Below the pieces are notes generated by a model. It did no database searches. It was not told where the DNA came from and was given only the letters and a program-made list of their open reading frames with translations. A program made the translations under genes and the position numbers. DNA of 64,000 bases from positions 2,480,001 to 2,544,000 of the forward strand of contig NC_037311.1 in NCBI RefSeq assembly GCF_000143535.2, given 5' to 3'. This DNA is from Botrytis cinerea B05.10. Its lineage: Eukaryota > Ascomycota > Leotiomycetes > Helotiales > Sclerotiniaceae. Numbering within the stretch: position 1 is the first letter of the stretch; every line of letters starts with the position of its first letter. Shown piece after piece: positions 35,447 through 47,024 of the stretch.

Positions 35447-36547
35447 ATGGCTTCACTACGCGCGCACATCCAGCTTAAGATGGAAGGCCCGCTTGGATGT
35501 TGGTTGGCCTCAAGCTGTTGCTCTCCTAATGCTACCCAGGTTATGCAACTTCAGACTTCCTTTCAAAATTCTTGTTTGAAGTATAAACTTTCGTTTGATA
35601 ATGCTCAATTGTCAACATCCTTGCATTGCTTCCATCTGTGTATGTCTTTAGCAATGAGTATCTATACACATTCGATAGAGACCTCCGGCGCGGAGCACGT
35701 CCCAGTCACGCGGAGTATGCGTCGCATCGTTGCATCTAGATATATTCGGTCTATCGATATATGCCCGCACAGCATCTTGGATGGATCATTTTTACCAAAG
35801 TTGACATCCTTTTCGATTTTTCGCAATTTACCACTTGAACTCCGCGCTCAAATTTGGACGTTTGCTTTTGAAGAGCCTCATATAGTAGAGCTCGAGCTTT
35901 TGACATTCATGAACACAACATCCGTTCCGCCGCCGCGATCATCATCATGGAGCTTTCGCAACACAACCCCGCATCCCCTTCTTTCAACTTGCACTGAATC
36001 CAGGGAAGAGGTTTTGAAGCGGTACCGATCTTCTGAACATTCGAGATACAACTCGCTTCCTATCAACTTTGCCATAAATTCTCTGTTTCTCAAGGATCTC
36101 AACTTTGGTTCTATCCAAGGTTATTGGCTGCGGAATGTGAATTATGTCAAGAGTGGCGATTGTCGGGCGCTTCTACCGAGCATCTTTGAGTGCGTAGAAA
36201 GTTTAGTGATTTCTCGAACATCCATTTTAAATGCAGAATGCGAGGCGGAAAACATCATTCGCTATTGTTTCCCGAATCTTTGTCTACTCATCGTCACTGT
36301 CAATAATCGCGTCAGGAACGAGCTCTCGTCGAACCGCACCTCCCAACTTCTTTTGCACCCGGAAGACGATCACCATATTTCGCTACTAAGCTTTGCGCCG
36401 ACGACTTGTCATTGGGACGCAATTTACGCATCGAGGATAAAGGTAAACATGCAAAGACGATTTGCGAGACAGGAAAGAATCCACAGAGATTATGTTGCGC
36501 CCGTTGTTAAAGTCGTAAGCGCGGGTGAACGCTACGGCGAAACATAA
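35447..36547 (+). CDS. 2EXR-domain protein
   Basis: Single exon, 366 residues from the ATG at 35447. Residues about 121-175 match the 2EXR pattern common in Leotiomycetes: FSIFRNLPLELRAQIWTFAFEEPHIVEL, followed by PLLSTCTESREEVLKRY. The name refers to paired ExR motifs, of which LELR and ESRE are the visible candidates. The remaining 190 residues are moderately conserved-looking and contain no other domain I know. The 120 residues before the domain are long for this family and look weakly protein-like, so the real start may be one of the later Met codons (for example Met91). Members are numerous in fungal genomes and their function is unknown. Confidence 0.75.
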   Translation: MASLRAHIQLKMEGPLGCWLASSCCSPNATQVMQLQTSFQNSCLKYKLSFDNAQLSTSLHCFHLCMSLAMSIYTHSIETSGAEHVPVTRSMRRIVASRYIRSIDICPHSILDGSFLPKLTSFSIFRNLPLELRAQIWTFAFEEPHIVELELLTFMNTTSVPPPRSSSWSFRNTTPHPLLSTCTESREEVLKRYRSSEHSRYNSLPINFAINSLFLKDLNFGSIQGYWLRNVNYVKSGDCRALLPSIFECVESLVISRTSILNAECEAENIIRYCFPNLCLLIVTVNNRVRNELSSNRTSQLLLHPEDDHHISLLSFAPTTCHWDAIYASRIKVNMQRRFARQERIHRDYVAPVVKVVSAGERYGET

Positions 36548-37581
36548 GGGTGTTTTATTTGGCTGCTTCAAAGATGACATTAAGTTTTTACTAAATTGCG
36601 CGAATAGTTCTTTGAAAAGAACTCCTTAAGTCATGAAAGAATCTCTTACGACATGAATTGCATTGATTGGTACAGCCATGGTGGTGGACTGGAAAGGATT
36701 ACTCTCCATACAACCAGCGGCACTACAGCGAAAAAAGCTCTAGGAATTGTGACGTGACACAAGCCCTGTCAGTCTGTTCGGGAACTATGAACTGGTCATG
36801 TCTCGAAAAAAAGAGGATTCAACCCACAAGGATTGTGCATTAGCTACCTTATCTGGACCTAATCCGCAACGTAACCAAACTCCCGGAAAACTCTACGCTT
36901 TCTGATAGGAACATCATGTGCAGAGCAGGAGAAGTGATGACTTTGCAGCAAAACCTTGCTGCAGAATGGGTTCGGGAATACCCTCAACCTAGGCTCGCAA
37001 AGGCAGCTGGTTGTAACCTAACTTATCACTGCGCCTTCAGAACTTGCATGGGATCATTCGAGCCAAGTCTGGCAGTTTTCAATCGTTATCACTCCGACCT
37101 AAAATCAATCATGCACGAACTACAATAAATATTTTCAAATTCAGTTGCAGTGTCACATTAAATGACCACTACTCAAGTGCTGTGGTCCCGGTCTGCGTTT
37201 CTAGTCTTTCAATTATTTCTTAACGTTTGGCCAAGAGTCTCGAACTCCTCGGTGTTCGCCCTAAGCGGTTTTGTTGGTACGAGCGTCTGTAATGTGATTG
37301 GTTGATACCTACTCGATCTTGCCGCCGTGGAAACTACCTTGCAGTTCAGAACCCCGCAAAGGCTTTGCACTTGGGCAAGAATACCGGTACTTCTTCCCAT
37401 CTTTTTGTACTCGGAATTCTTGATCTGGTTAAAATCAACGTTATCGCAAATGTTGTTACCCGAAATCCTACGTAGCTCTCGCTATCTACGGAAGCTAAGC
37501 CTTGCGTCTGCCTACACTCTGCCTACATAACGCTTCTTATTGTACAGAAGATAGCCTCGGACACAACATCTTTCGTTCAAA
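36548..37581. other. Intergenic region
   Basis: About 1 kb with no gene seen. The 70-codon frame at 36916 has no recognisable pattern. Confidence 0.5.
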
Positions 37582-38388
37582 ATGTCAGCTAGTGAAAGTT
37601 ACCGTGCTCAGCTAGCAATTCAACAACGAGTACCTCTTCTTTCAGGAATCTACAGTCCACCCCCAACCCACGAACACGGGCCTGACACCGCAAAACGCTA
37701 CAAAGCTTTGGAAAATGAGACAGAATTCATCATAAGCCAAGCCAAGACACCTCATATTCTTTCAGACTCAGATAGTCCACCTCAGCCTCCACATCAGCCG
37801 CCACAGCATCATCGATGGAACAGTTCAAGTCGCCTCGGCATCTTCAATAAAGTTTTCTCTACAAGTCCTCCTGCTTCCCCAAGATTTGAAACTGCTTCTA
37901 TCACTGTCCTTTTATTGCCTCAAGCGGGAACACGACCCATCCTTCTCACACTTCGTACAATAGATATCCGTCTCGAAGGACACATAGATAACCATCTCTC
38001 GCATGTCCCTGATATGCGTTCATTTTGGGGCGATGGAGATGCCTGGCACGCTCGCAAACTGAGATATTCTTGCCTAAATAGGATCAAAGGTTCGCCAGAT
38101 CATGTTTTGGTAGGCACATACATGTTACTATATACGCCAGAAGGAAACGGATTACCTTTAAACCAAAGATGGAGCGCAGGAGTTAGTGGAGATGCGTGTA
38201 TTGCGAAGATGTGTAAGAATATATGGGGTAGAGGAGGGGTGGCTGCGTATGAGGATATTGATAGGGAGTTTATGGATAGTGGATTGTACAGAAAGTTATT
38301 GATGGGGTTGTTTGATAGCCCTTTGAACGACCCGAAGGAGGGTGCCACGGGAGAGAGTGAGGATGTTACTGATAAGGAGACTTTGTGA
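37582..38388 (+). CDS. Hypothetical protein
   Basis: Single exon, 268 residues. I do not recognise the family. The N-terminal 90 residues are polar with Pro/His-rich runs (PPQPPHQPPQHHRW) and probably disordered. Residues about 105-250 look folded: a beta-rich start (ASITVLLLPQAGTRPILLTLRTIDIRL), then FWGDGDAWHARKLRYSCLNRIKG, VGTYMLLYTPEGNGLPLNQRWSAGVSGDACIAKM and an amphipathic helix. The tail is acidic. No signal peptide, membrane segment or catalytic motif is evident. The codon pattern and length make it a credible gene. Its neighbour downstream is the DJ-1/PfpI gene on the opposite strand. Confidence 0.7.
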   Translation: MSASESYRAQLAIQQRVPLLSGIYSPPPTHEHGPDTAKRYKALENETEFIISQAKTPHILSDSDSPPQPPHQPPQHHRWNSSSRLGIFNKVFSTSPPASPRFETASITVLLLPQAGTRPILLTLRTIDIRLEGHIDNHLSHVPDMRSFWGDGDAWHARKLRYSCLNRIKGSPDHVLVGTYMLLYTPEGNGLPLNQRWSAGVSGDACIAKMCKNIWGRGGVAAYEDIDREFMDSGLYRKLLMGLFDSPLNDPKEGATGESEDVTDKETL

Positions 38389-38917
38389 GGTGCTGGCACT
38401 CCAGTGTTCTTCTTTTGTCGTTCCATTATCGTTCATTGGGTATATAATTGCTGGATATTTCCACACTGCTACTGGAGTAGTTTTGGAGTTAATGGAGTTC
38501 CATCCATTTGCAGGGTATATTGGATTTTCTGAGCTTTGATAGTAAAACGCGTTTTAAGAATCAAGAAATAAGGCAATCATTTCAAATCTGAAACAGTGAA
38601 AATACGTATATACAAACGTTATGAAGGCCCTGATATGAATGACTGGCCGTAGTACGTACTTCTGGTAAACAAAATTTCAGACTTGGCATATCTATACGCT
38701 CATACACCCTGAAAGCTAGCTTCCGGGTGAGCTCCCGATGTGCCCGTCCTGCACATGCCGGATGCACTTATAGTAGTACCTGCTGATCATTCCAATGCTT
38801 CGAACCATATCAAATTTATACTAGCTAGCTCTAGGTGGATAACATTTGCTCATTGAAATTTCCAATACGACAAAAAAAGAACACATGAATTCATTCCATT
38901 CCAAACTATGTCACAAC
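38389..38917. other. Convergent spacer
   Basis: 529 bases between two gene 3' ends. No gene or repeat is seen. Confidence 0.55.
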
Positions 38918-39862
38918 TCAATTATCTGTATTCTTCTTAACCAATTCCACAATCCTGTCCGCCAATAACGGGACATCTCCAGGCCACCTCCCACTAATGT
39001 AATTATACTTCTCATCTTCTACCAAAAATCTACATTCTTATCAGTCTCCATCCCGCCAAATAGAAAAAAGCGAAACCGAAATAGAAGTAATTTAGACTCA
39101 CGGCTGCAACCCAAGATAATGTTTCCACTGCTTCTCCGGATCATCCAACCTCTTCCTGACACTCGTCTCCACATTCTCACTCCCCGCTCCATAAGTTTTA
39201 TAATAATCTCCCAAGGCCCATCTAGTAGTCCAATAAGCCGCCCCCTCAAACATACCCGGAAGAGCCGTCGTATCGCAGCCATGAATAATAGATATATTCT
39301 CCGCCGTCAAAGTTTCACTTAAAACCATAACACCGTGACAAACAGCCCCAACGTGTTTCTTTCCAGGCTTCTCAACTCCTTTCCAATAAGACACCAAATG
39401 CCGGTGCATAATATCCGAATCAATCAATTGACGCACGCCTTTCTCGTGGCCGCCAGGCAAAAACACGAGATCATAAGGGTCGAGAGAGAAAGAATCAGAG
39501 GACCAGGATAGAGGGTTTGTGAATTCCTTCGTCTGGATCATGTCTTTGTAGGCGTTGACTGCGTTTTGGCTCGCGCCCAGTAGCTTCTGAGTGATTCCCT
39601 CTAGCATTTTGCGATCGCAGGCAGGGATGGCACCGCTTTCGGTGGCGAAGTGCACGGTGAAACCGGCTTTGGTGAAAGTAGCGTATGGGATTGCGGTTTC
39701 TGGGGGTAGGGAAATGTGGTAAATATGTTATCAGCGAAGCGGGGTGAAAAGTAGATAGAAGTGATTGCTTCTGATGGTTGGAGTCTTATGGACGAGGTAT
39801 ATCTTACCTGTTGGGTCATGGCCGTAATCCGACATGGGAATCAACACTTTTATACCAGACAT
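38918..39862 (-). CDS. DJ-1/PfpI-family protein
   Basis: Three exons on the minus strand: 39862-39808, 39699-39102, 39029-38918, 254 residues. Junctions are in phase (1 and 2) with GT..AG ends. The start MSGIKVLIPMSDYGHDPTE is the usual first strand and loop of the fold. YDLVFLPGGHEKG carries the conserved Gly-Gly turn. The nucleophile elbow is GAVCHGVMVLSE with Cys139. The C-terminus (YNYISGRWPGDVPLLADRIVELV) matches related fungal proteins. The superfamily includes glyoxalase III / deglycase-like enzymes, chaperones and PfpI proteases; this one's activity cannot be fixed from sequence. Glyoxalase III-type proteins (Hsp31) are a reasonable comparison. It lies next to a Zn2Cys6 regulator on the same strand. 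Confidence 0.88.
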
Positions 39863-40695
39863 CTTTGCTGAGCGCTATTTCGTGAAATCAGTTTATGTAG
39901 GAAAAGTGAAAGTAGTGTTTGGATGATAGAGTTCGTTCCCTCTGAATCGAAATAGTTTTCTTATTTATGAATGATGTCAAGAGCCTAGTACATCTCAAGA
40001 CCGGAGCACAGTAAGCCAGCAGGTTGGATGAGCTCTTTTTCTCGCTGTGCCTCACAACAATTCGGAATTAGTAAATCGAGAGTTGGGGATTTTTGTCCAG
40101 ATATCCAACCTTGGGACCAAGGTTTAATTATAATTTGATGATTATAATCATTTCATACCAATAAGTGAAAAATTCAAATTTTTGAAGGGCCTACAAACAG
40201 CGAAGATACTCATAGCTGGTATGACGTGAGGGCTTTTGGTGAATGAAGGGGTCGATGACGAATGAGGCGAGAGGCTGCAGGGTTGGTTGAATGGGTATCC
40301 GTAGATTGAATTCTTACTTCAACGATTGCTTCTCAGCTCGAGCCCAAGCACTACAATCTGAATTGAGACTTTGTTTCGGGGTCTATAATCGTGTCGCTTC
40401 GCGTTATTCTCAAGGAAGTCTCTAGAGTCTAGTCTTTATTTCGTGAATGAGCCTATTGGTTTTGTGTCATGTGAAGTCTCACCTTAGCTTTTCCTCGCCC
40501 GAAAAGATACTTGTCTCGAAAGAGACGAGAAAAAGAAGCCCAACCGATTGGCGGCTAGGTTCTGCAAAGATTGTGGGTAAATCACCAACAGGAAGTTTGC
40601 AAGAAGAAGGATGTCTTCAATGACCTAAATAATTGTATTCAAAATATACAGTCTCGATGAACTACCAGCGTCCTTGTGACTAGAAGCACAAATCA
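39863..40695. other. Intergenic region
   Basis: 833 bases that should hold the DJ-1 gene promoter and the 3' end of the Zn2Cys6 gene. No further feature is seen. Confidence 0.5.
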
Positions 40696-42446
40696 TCACC
40701 ATACAATCCATTCTTCTTGAAGCTTTCCATAATCCTGAAGAGTACCTTGTCTGAATTTGATCAATGCCTTTCGTCGTCCATGAGATGTTATTTCTGTCAC
40801 TGCGATCCGAGATGATTCCACTACTTCTTCCGCTCTTGAAATATTCTCTAGACCCTTCTCTTCCTTATCTATAGTCCATCTACCGATACTACTCGCGAAT
40901 TCACTATCCCAACTACCTTCTCGTTTGAAAGAACTAACCAGAAGAGCGTGTGCTTTCCTGCGTAGCGAAGCATCACGACATTTGCATGCCACACATAGCA
41001 ACGGTGGTATTATTGCAGTATCAAAAGAAAACACCCGTCCATTTTCCAGCCTTGAATCACCGTAAGATTTGAGAAGAGATTCAGCTAGTGAAGTCATTAG
41101 CTCGAACTGATCCATATATCGATCGTAGTTCAATTCAGTCTCGAATTGCGCAGTTTCGAGAATTAGTTTGTTGGCGACATGATGAAGTTTTAGCGATATT
41201 GATGCGCGTAGATCATTCGTATTCATTTTTTGACCTGCTGCTTGTGCAAAGTTGTTGAAGACTTGGGACCACTGTTCAAGCTGCAGAACTCGCTCTCTCT
41301 TTTCTTCCACGATAGCATTCATGCTTCTTGAGCGTAGAGTGTCGTCATTATTTGGCATCTCTGGGCTATAATACTGTGCTGAATTTTGATGGTATATCAG
41401 AATTGCACGGGTCTGGTTTTGTAGATGATGTTTTGCTTCGTTCAGCGATGAAATAGGATCTGGTATGCTAGTCTGGGGCTCAAAATCAAACTTCGTGAGC
41501 CCACTTGCCATTTCCCACTGAATAAAGCTAGTTGGTAGTATTCTGATCGCCTGGATGTCTACAGCTCTGAATAAAGGTACTAGTTCTGAGCGGATGAATT
41601 CCCAATTCGCGCTTGACTCTGGATGGGCGAGAGGATTCTGTTCATTTCTCTCCATCCAATCGCTTAAAATTTTTAGCCCACTGTTTAGATGAGCAAATGC
41701 AGCTTGATAATTCCCTTGCATTGCTTCAAAGCAAATGAACAAAAGACAAGACATCAGAATTATTTCTGAAGATTGGCGATGACTTCCATGCGAGAGATGA
41801 CCCGTCAGGTACCGTATAGCTTTAATATTCTGTAGCAGGGCAAATCGTTGCTTCTGGTCAACAATCGCTCCCGCTTCCAGCAGTTTGATATCACCAAACT
41901 TAAAGGACTCGTTGAAGGCTCCCAAAGCAATGACTGCATGGCGAATGGGCGGATCCGAGTGACACCTCTGCAAAACGAGACCGGTCCAGAATTTAGATTC
42001 AAAATTACCCGCTAGTTCTGGTGCTGTCTTGTTGATGAAGAAATTGAAGCTTCTTCGCTCTTCTTCATCCCATTCAATGACTGGAGAAGGCGTTGCGACT
42101 ATTCTTGGGGCAGGACTCATGATGGGGCTACCAACCAGGCTTGTATCCGACGAAGAAACCACACTATCCCTTCGTTCCAGTGGGGCAATCGACATCTCTG
42201 AACGGTCTGAATCATAGCCATCGCATTTACGTCCAGTCTTCGTGCATCGAAAGCACCCTGGTTTTTCTTCTCCGCATTTGACACGACGAATTCTAAATCT
42301 CCATTAGCGACTCAACTTTGAATCTTCTCCCATGTGCTGACAACACAGAAAAGATAACTTGACGTAAAATAAATAACCAACCGACAAGTGAGACAGCCAG
42401 TTTTGGATTTTGGTCTCCAAGCTTTCTTTCTCGCAATTGTAGCCAT
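40696..42446 (-). CDS. Zn2Cys6 fungal transcription factor
   Basis: Two exons on the minus strand, 42446-42382 and 42292-40696, 553 residues. The 89-base intron splits the codon for Arg22 inside the zinc cluster. Joined, the cluster is C18, C21, C28, C35, C38, C45 (CX2CX6CX6CX2CX6C), the standard binuclear pattern. A Ser-rich linker follows. The remaining 430 residues are helical and begin with FNFFINKTAPELAGNFESKFWTGLVLQ and IRHAVIALGAFNES, the pattern of the fungal-specific regulatory domain common in this class (Fungal_trans_2 type). The protein should bind DNA in the nucleus. Its targets are unknown; the adjacent DJ-1 gene is a candidate only by position. Confidence 0.9.
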
Positions 42447-44501
42447 TTCCCATACAGTTCATGTCTTTTCGGTATATGAAATTGCACGCTTCGCATTGAT
42501 CGCGGATCTACTTCTTGTTCCATCCAAGACATCATACCGGGCACCCATAGCATCTCTTATATCTCGGGGAAGCCGTCGACCCTTGAGTCAACTCTCAGAT
42601 TCAGCAACTGTGCCGTAACAACGTGACTCTGACGAGGGATTCGTATCTAGCGATGAATGGCCACTTCCCTTGATTACAAAATTCGCAATTATAGAATTCA
42701 GCCTCGCTGCTTGAATGTAGAATGCGCTTATATTAGTTACTAACGCAAAGTCAAATTGAAATGCCTTCATTGGTCTTTACACGATGTGTGACCGCATTTT
42801 AACTCAGCCTTGCAATACTGACTACGGAGATAAGGTTGCTTTGGTCGCGCGTCCCTGCAGAGGCTGCAACCCTACCGCTACATCGAGATTCTGCGCATCG
42901 TCTGCATCCACATGGACGCACACACTATCCTTACGTACGTAAATGTCTGGTTTGTATTATGGTATCACTTACGTCCGTAAATTAGTAAATTTCTATGTAA
43001 TTCCTCCAGATTGTTTATCGACGAATTGAAACGAGTGAAAGGAAGGTTCTGAATAGGCTAGCGGAGTAGGAGCTTTGGATTGAACCCTTGGCATGACATC
43101 GCATAGACTATGCCGTATGATATCGATAGTCAAAGATAATATCTAAATTTCGCATCCCTCAAACATCTACCGGCTGTAAGATGGATAAGGACGTAATAGT
43201 TTCCGTGGTCCGAATCCAATGTTTCAGCTCGACAACAGTGTTGTAAGCAATGACGAATTATTGACTGTGGAAATCATCACAATTGCCGACTAAAGGCATT
43301 CAAAACATTGACGCGCATAGAAAAGCCGCATAAGAACTTCTTCAAGCTTTACTGACTCTTCAGCCTTGGGACACCGATTAGCCTTGGGACACCGATTGAT
43401 AATTCGATAGTTCGGCTATTTCTCAGACTAAGAATAAGACATCTCCCGGCAGTTATTGGTAAGCTGTGCTTGAAAAAATCATCCGAATGAATGGGAATAA
43501 TTGAAGGGTTGTCATACAGAGTCGCATTCGCTTTTTGGGATCGATAGAGGGACAAGCGGAAGGTTCAGAAGAAGGATTGCGCTACCCCGCGACGAACCAA
43601 TCCAGGGGGGTAGGTGCGGTTCGCAACGTATTACTTTGGGATGTTAGACAGAGGACGGCGGGAAAGGCTGAGGACCTTATTTGAGTGACATAGCAGGCCC
43701 AACTATGGCTTAAAACGCTCCTGTACAGCGAGAGACAGATTAGACGACACATCGATTTTGACTGGCTAGGCTTACGGTGCAGCAGGATGAAGGATGAGGA
43801 AGGCTGGTGTGGCAGTGGCGGTGGCGACTTATGTAAATTATGAACATGGTGAAGACATTCACGCTATTGTTTTATAAGATGAGACGAATCCGTCACGAAG
43901 TGATGAGCGTGTGATGGTTTGCAATATGCACAACAACCTAATATGTTTTGATTTTAGCCAGGCATACATGCAATCCACACGGTTGAAGGATCACCACCTG
44001 TGGAGGCAATATTGGAAATGCTTTGAGATCTACTTTCTGAGGAAGAAGACGAACAGATGTGTAGATGATGCAGAGTATATTGGAATGTCGAATTCCGAGT
44101 TTGACTGGAATGTACGCGAGATGCGATTCTCAAGCTAAACCTGCTGACAACGGAGAACTGTTCCCCGGTGAGCTCCTGGTGAAATAGAATCAATTAATTA
44201 CTAGCTCAGGAGGTAGCTCACCGGTAGACGTTGGTCTAGTGGGGGTGGCTGAGATACCAGTAGCGTAACGTGGTGTGGCAGAACCTATCTCACGTGTAAC
44301 AGATTACGGGCACCGACAAATGATATGATAGCAAAATCGCGACGCGAAAAAAGTTGAACTACAATTAATCAGGTAGCGGCAGCAAAGCTTTGAGAGTTCT
44401 CTTCATACCCTAGCAACGCTCTCTTCCATACCCTGCATTGCTACTATTCGGTGATTCAGGCGTCTTCTTAATTTGTATCATAAACAGAATCTCCTGCAAA
44501 A
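42447..44501. other. Intergenic region between divergent genes
   Basis: About 2 kb holding the promoters of the Zn2Cys6 gene and CCT7. It contains an 18-bp tandem repeat at 43363. No gene is supported; the frame at 43911-44138 has no recognisable pattern. Confidence 0.5.
43363..43398. repeat. 18-bp tandem duplication
   Basis: Two adjacent copies of GCCTTGGGACACCGATTA, the second differing only in its last base. Confidence 0.9.
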
Positions 44502-46350
44502 ATGTCGTTCGGTGGCCAGACTCCAACCATTATTGTGCTGAAAGAGGGTCAGTAACTCAGATATTGGTTTGACCACATAGAATACTGACATAAGTGTACA
44601 ATATAGGCACGGATTCTTCTCAGGGCAAAGGACAAATTATTAGCAACATTAATGCTTGTTTAGCCGTTCAAAACACAATCAGAAGTACTTTGGGGCCATA
44701 TGGTGGGGATTTATTACTCGTGGATGAGAATGGACGACAAACTATCACTAATGATGGTGCTACTGTTATGAAGGTAAGCTTATCGGGAGAAATCTCTGCG
44801 AATTCGGTATAGTTAGAACTCATAAACTGACTTTGGTGCGCAGTTACTTGACGTTGTTCACCCCGCAGCACGAATTCTTACCGATATCTCTCGATCACAA
44901 GATGCCGAAGTAGGAGATGGAACAACATCCGTCGTTGTTTTGGCTGGTGAAATTTTGAAGGAAATAAAGGATCATGTTGAGCAAGGAGTTAGCTCGCAGA
45001 CGATTATCAAGGGTTTACGAAGAGCCTCTACGATGGCCGTCAATAAAATAAAGGAGATCGCTGTTAATACAAGTGAGGGTAACCAGAGGGAAACTCTTAT
45101 TAAATTGGCCGGCACTGCTATGAGCAGTAAGCTGATTAAGAGAAATACCGGATTCTTTACAAAGAGTATGGCTCCAAGTTTGTGTGGTGAGATATAGCTA
45201 ACAACATATAGTGGTCGTTGATGCGGTTATGACATTAGATCAGGACGATTTGAACGAGAAACTCATTGGCATGAAGAAGATTCCAGGTGGATCCCTTACC
45301 GACTCACTGTTTGTCAACGGTGTAGCATTCAAAAAGACCTTTTCATACGCCGGATTCGAACAACAACCCAAATCCTTCAAAAACCCTAAGATTGTGTGCT
45401 TAAATGTTGAACTTGAGCTCAAGTCTGAGAAGGACAATGCGGAAGTTCGTGTTGAGCAAGTTTCGGAATACCAGGCTATTGTCGATGCTGAATGGCAAAT
45501 TATTTACAACAAGATGGAAGCTTTATACAAGACTGGCGCAAAGATTGTCCTTTCCAAGCTACCAATCGGTGATCTTGCTACGCAATATTTCGCCGACAGA
45601 GATATTTTCTGTGCCGGTCGTGTAGGATCCGATGACCTTGAACGCATTATTCAAGCCACAGGAGGATCCATCCAATCTACTTGTTCCGATATTCAGCCAG
45701 AGCACCTCGGAACCTGTGGTTCGTTCGAAGAGCGTCAAATTGGTGGAGAACGTTTCAACTTCTTCGAGGATTGTCCAGCTGCCAAAACCTGCACATTAGT
45801 CCTCCGTGGAGGTGCCGAGCAATTCATTGCCGAAGTAGAGCGTTCCCTCCATGATGCTATCATGATCGTCAAGCGCGCCATCAAGAACACCACAATTGTT
45901 GCTGGAGGTGGAGCTTGTGAAATGGAAGTATCAGCCTATCTCCACCACTACGCCGATAACAACATCCGCAACAAGCAACAGGCAATCATTAAATCCTTTG
46001 CTAAAGCCCTCGAGGTCATTCCTCGTCAACTTTGCGACAACGCCGGTTTCGATGCTACGGATATCCTCAACAAGCTCCGCGTGGAACACAGAAAAGGAAA
46101 CGTTTGGGCTGGTGTTGATTTCGTGGGTGAGGGTATTAGAGATAATATGGAGGCTTTCGTCTGGGAACCAGCGTTGGTCAAGGTCAATGCAATTCAAGCA
46201 GCAACTGAAGCTAGTTGTTTGATTTTGAGCGTGGATGAGACCATCAAGAACGAAGAGAGTCAACAACCACAAGCTCCACAAAGAGGTTTACCTCCGGGAG
46301 CTGCCCAGAGAGCATTGAGGGGTAGAGGAAGAGGCATGCCAAGAAGATAA
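44502..46350 (+). CDS. CCT7: T-complex protein 1 subunit eta (CCT7)
   Basis: Four exons: 44502-44547, 44607-44773, 44844-45165, 45212-46350, 557 residues, normal for CCT7. All junctions are in phase. Exon 1 encodes only [15 protein letters not shown] and one base. The chaperonin ATP site is visible: [18 protein letters not shown] and [13 protein letters not shown] (GDGTT at 95-99). The C-terminal half has the invariant [15 protein letters not shown] and the [10 protein letters not shown] and VWEPALVK blocks. The eta subunit is recognised by its N-terminus, the FERQ-like [21 protein letters not shown] block and the Arg/Gly-rich tail. It is one of eight subunits of the cytosolic TRiC/CCT ring that folds actin and tubulin. 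It converges on the SPT10-like gene. Confidence 0.96.
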
Positions 46351-47024
46351 ACGATAAATGGTAGAGAGGGATCATGATTCATGAATGATGCAGGGGTAAT
46401 CAAGGGACAAGCAAAATTTTGATGTGTAGATGATTATTCTATGATATGATATAAAAGTGCTAGATGTATGACAAGTACACACTTGCACTTTAGAATTCAA
46501 AAATTCACCCCCTCGCTTATGACTAGATTTATGATTTTAGTGGTGCAAAACTTCTTAGCATTTGTCATTGGTTAGATATATCTCTTTTAAGGTGTCTCCT
46601 CTTTGGAAATGGAGCCCGTTCGTCTTTGGATATTACAGTTGTACTATGATTTATGATGTTATTGTATCGAAAAAAAAACTAAGTTTATTAGAGTGTGCAT
46701 CTCTTGTATGCACAATCTACGCTGTTTTATATTAGAACTAGATGCACGTGATGATTTCCTCAACATCAAGACATGATCTGCAAAGTATCTCGTAGGCTAT
46801 CCACGATGCGCCCCCGAGCTAACAATCCAACACTTTAACACTTCAATCAGAGGCTGCAAGTACTAACTGTGATCCTTGGTGTGCCGCTCCCTGTATTCAT
46901 CGCCAGTCAGTGACAGACGGTATGCAACGCGAAGCCTGGTGCCGGCTCCATCTAATTAACGATTATCCATCAGTTTTCTATTAAATCCTGTATCCGAACT
47001 CGTCAACCCACCCTTTGAGGCCCC
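46351..47024. other. Convergent spacer
   Basis: 674 bases between the 3' ends of CCT7 and the SPT10-like gene. No gene is seen. Confidence 0.55.

Noticed and set aside
23172..42446. Possible secondary-metabolite cluster (GMC, OYE, Zn2Cys6, DJ-1)
   Set aside because: No polyketide synthase, NRPS, terpene synthase or other backbone gene, and the redox genes are separated by several kb of unrelated sequence.
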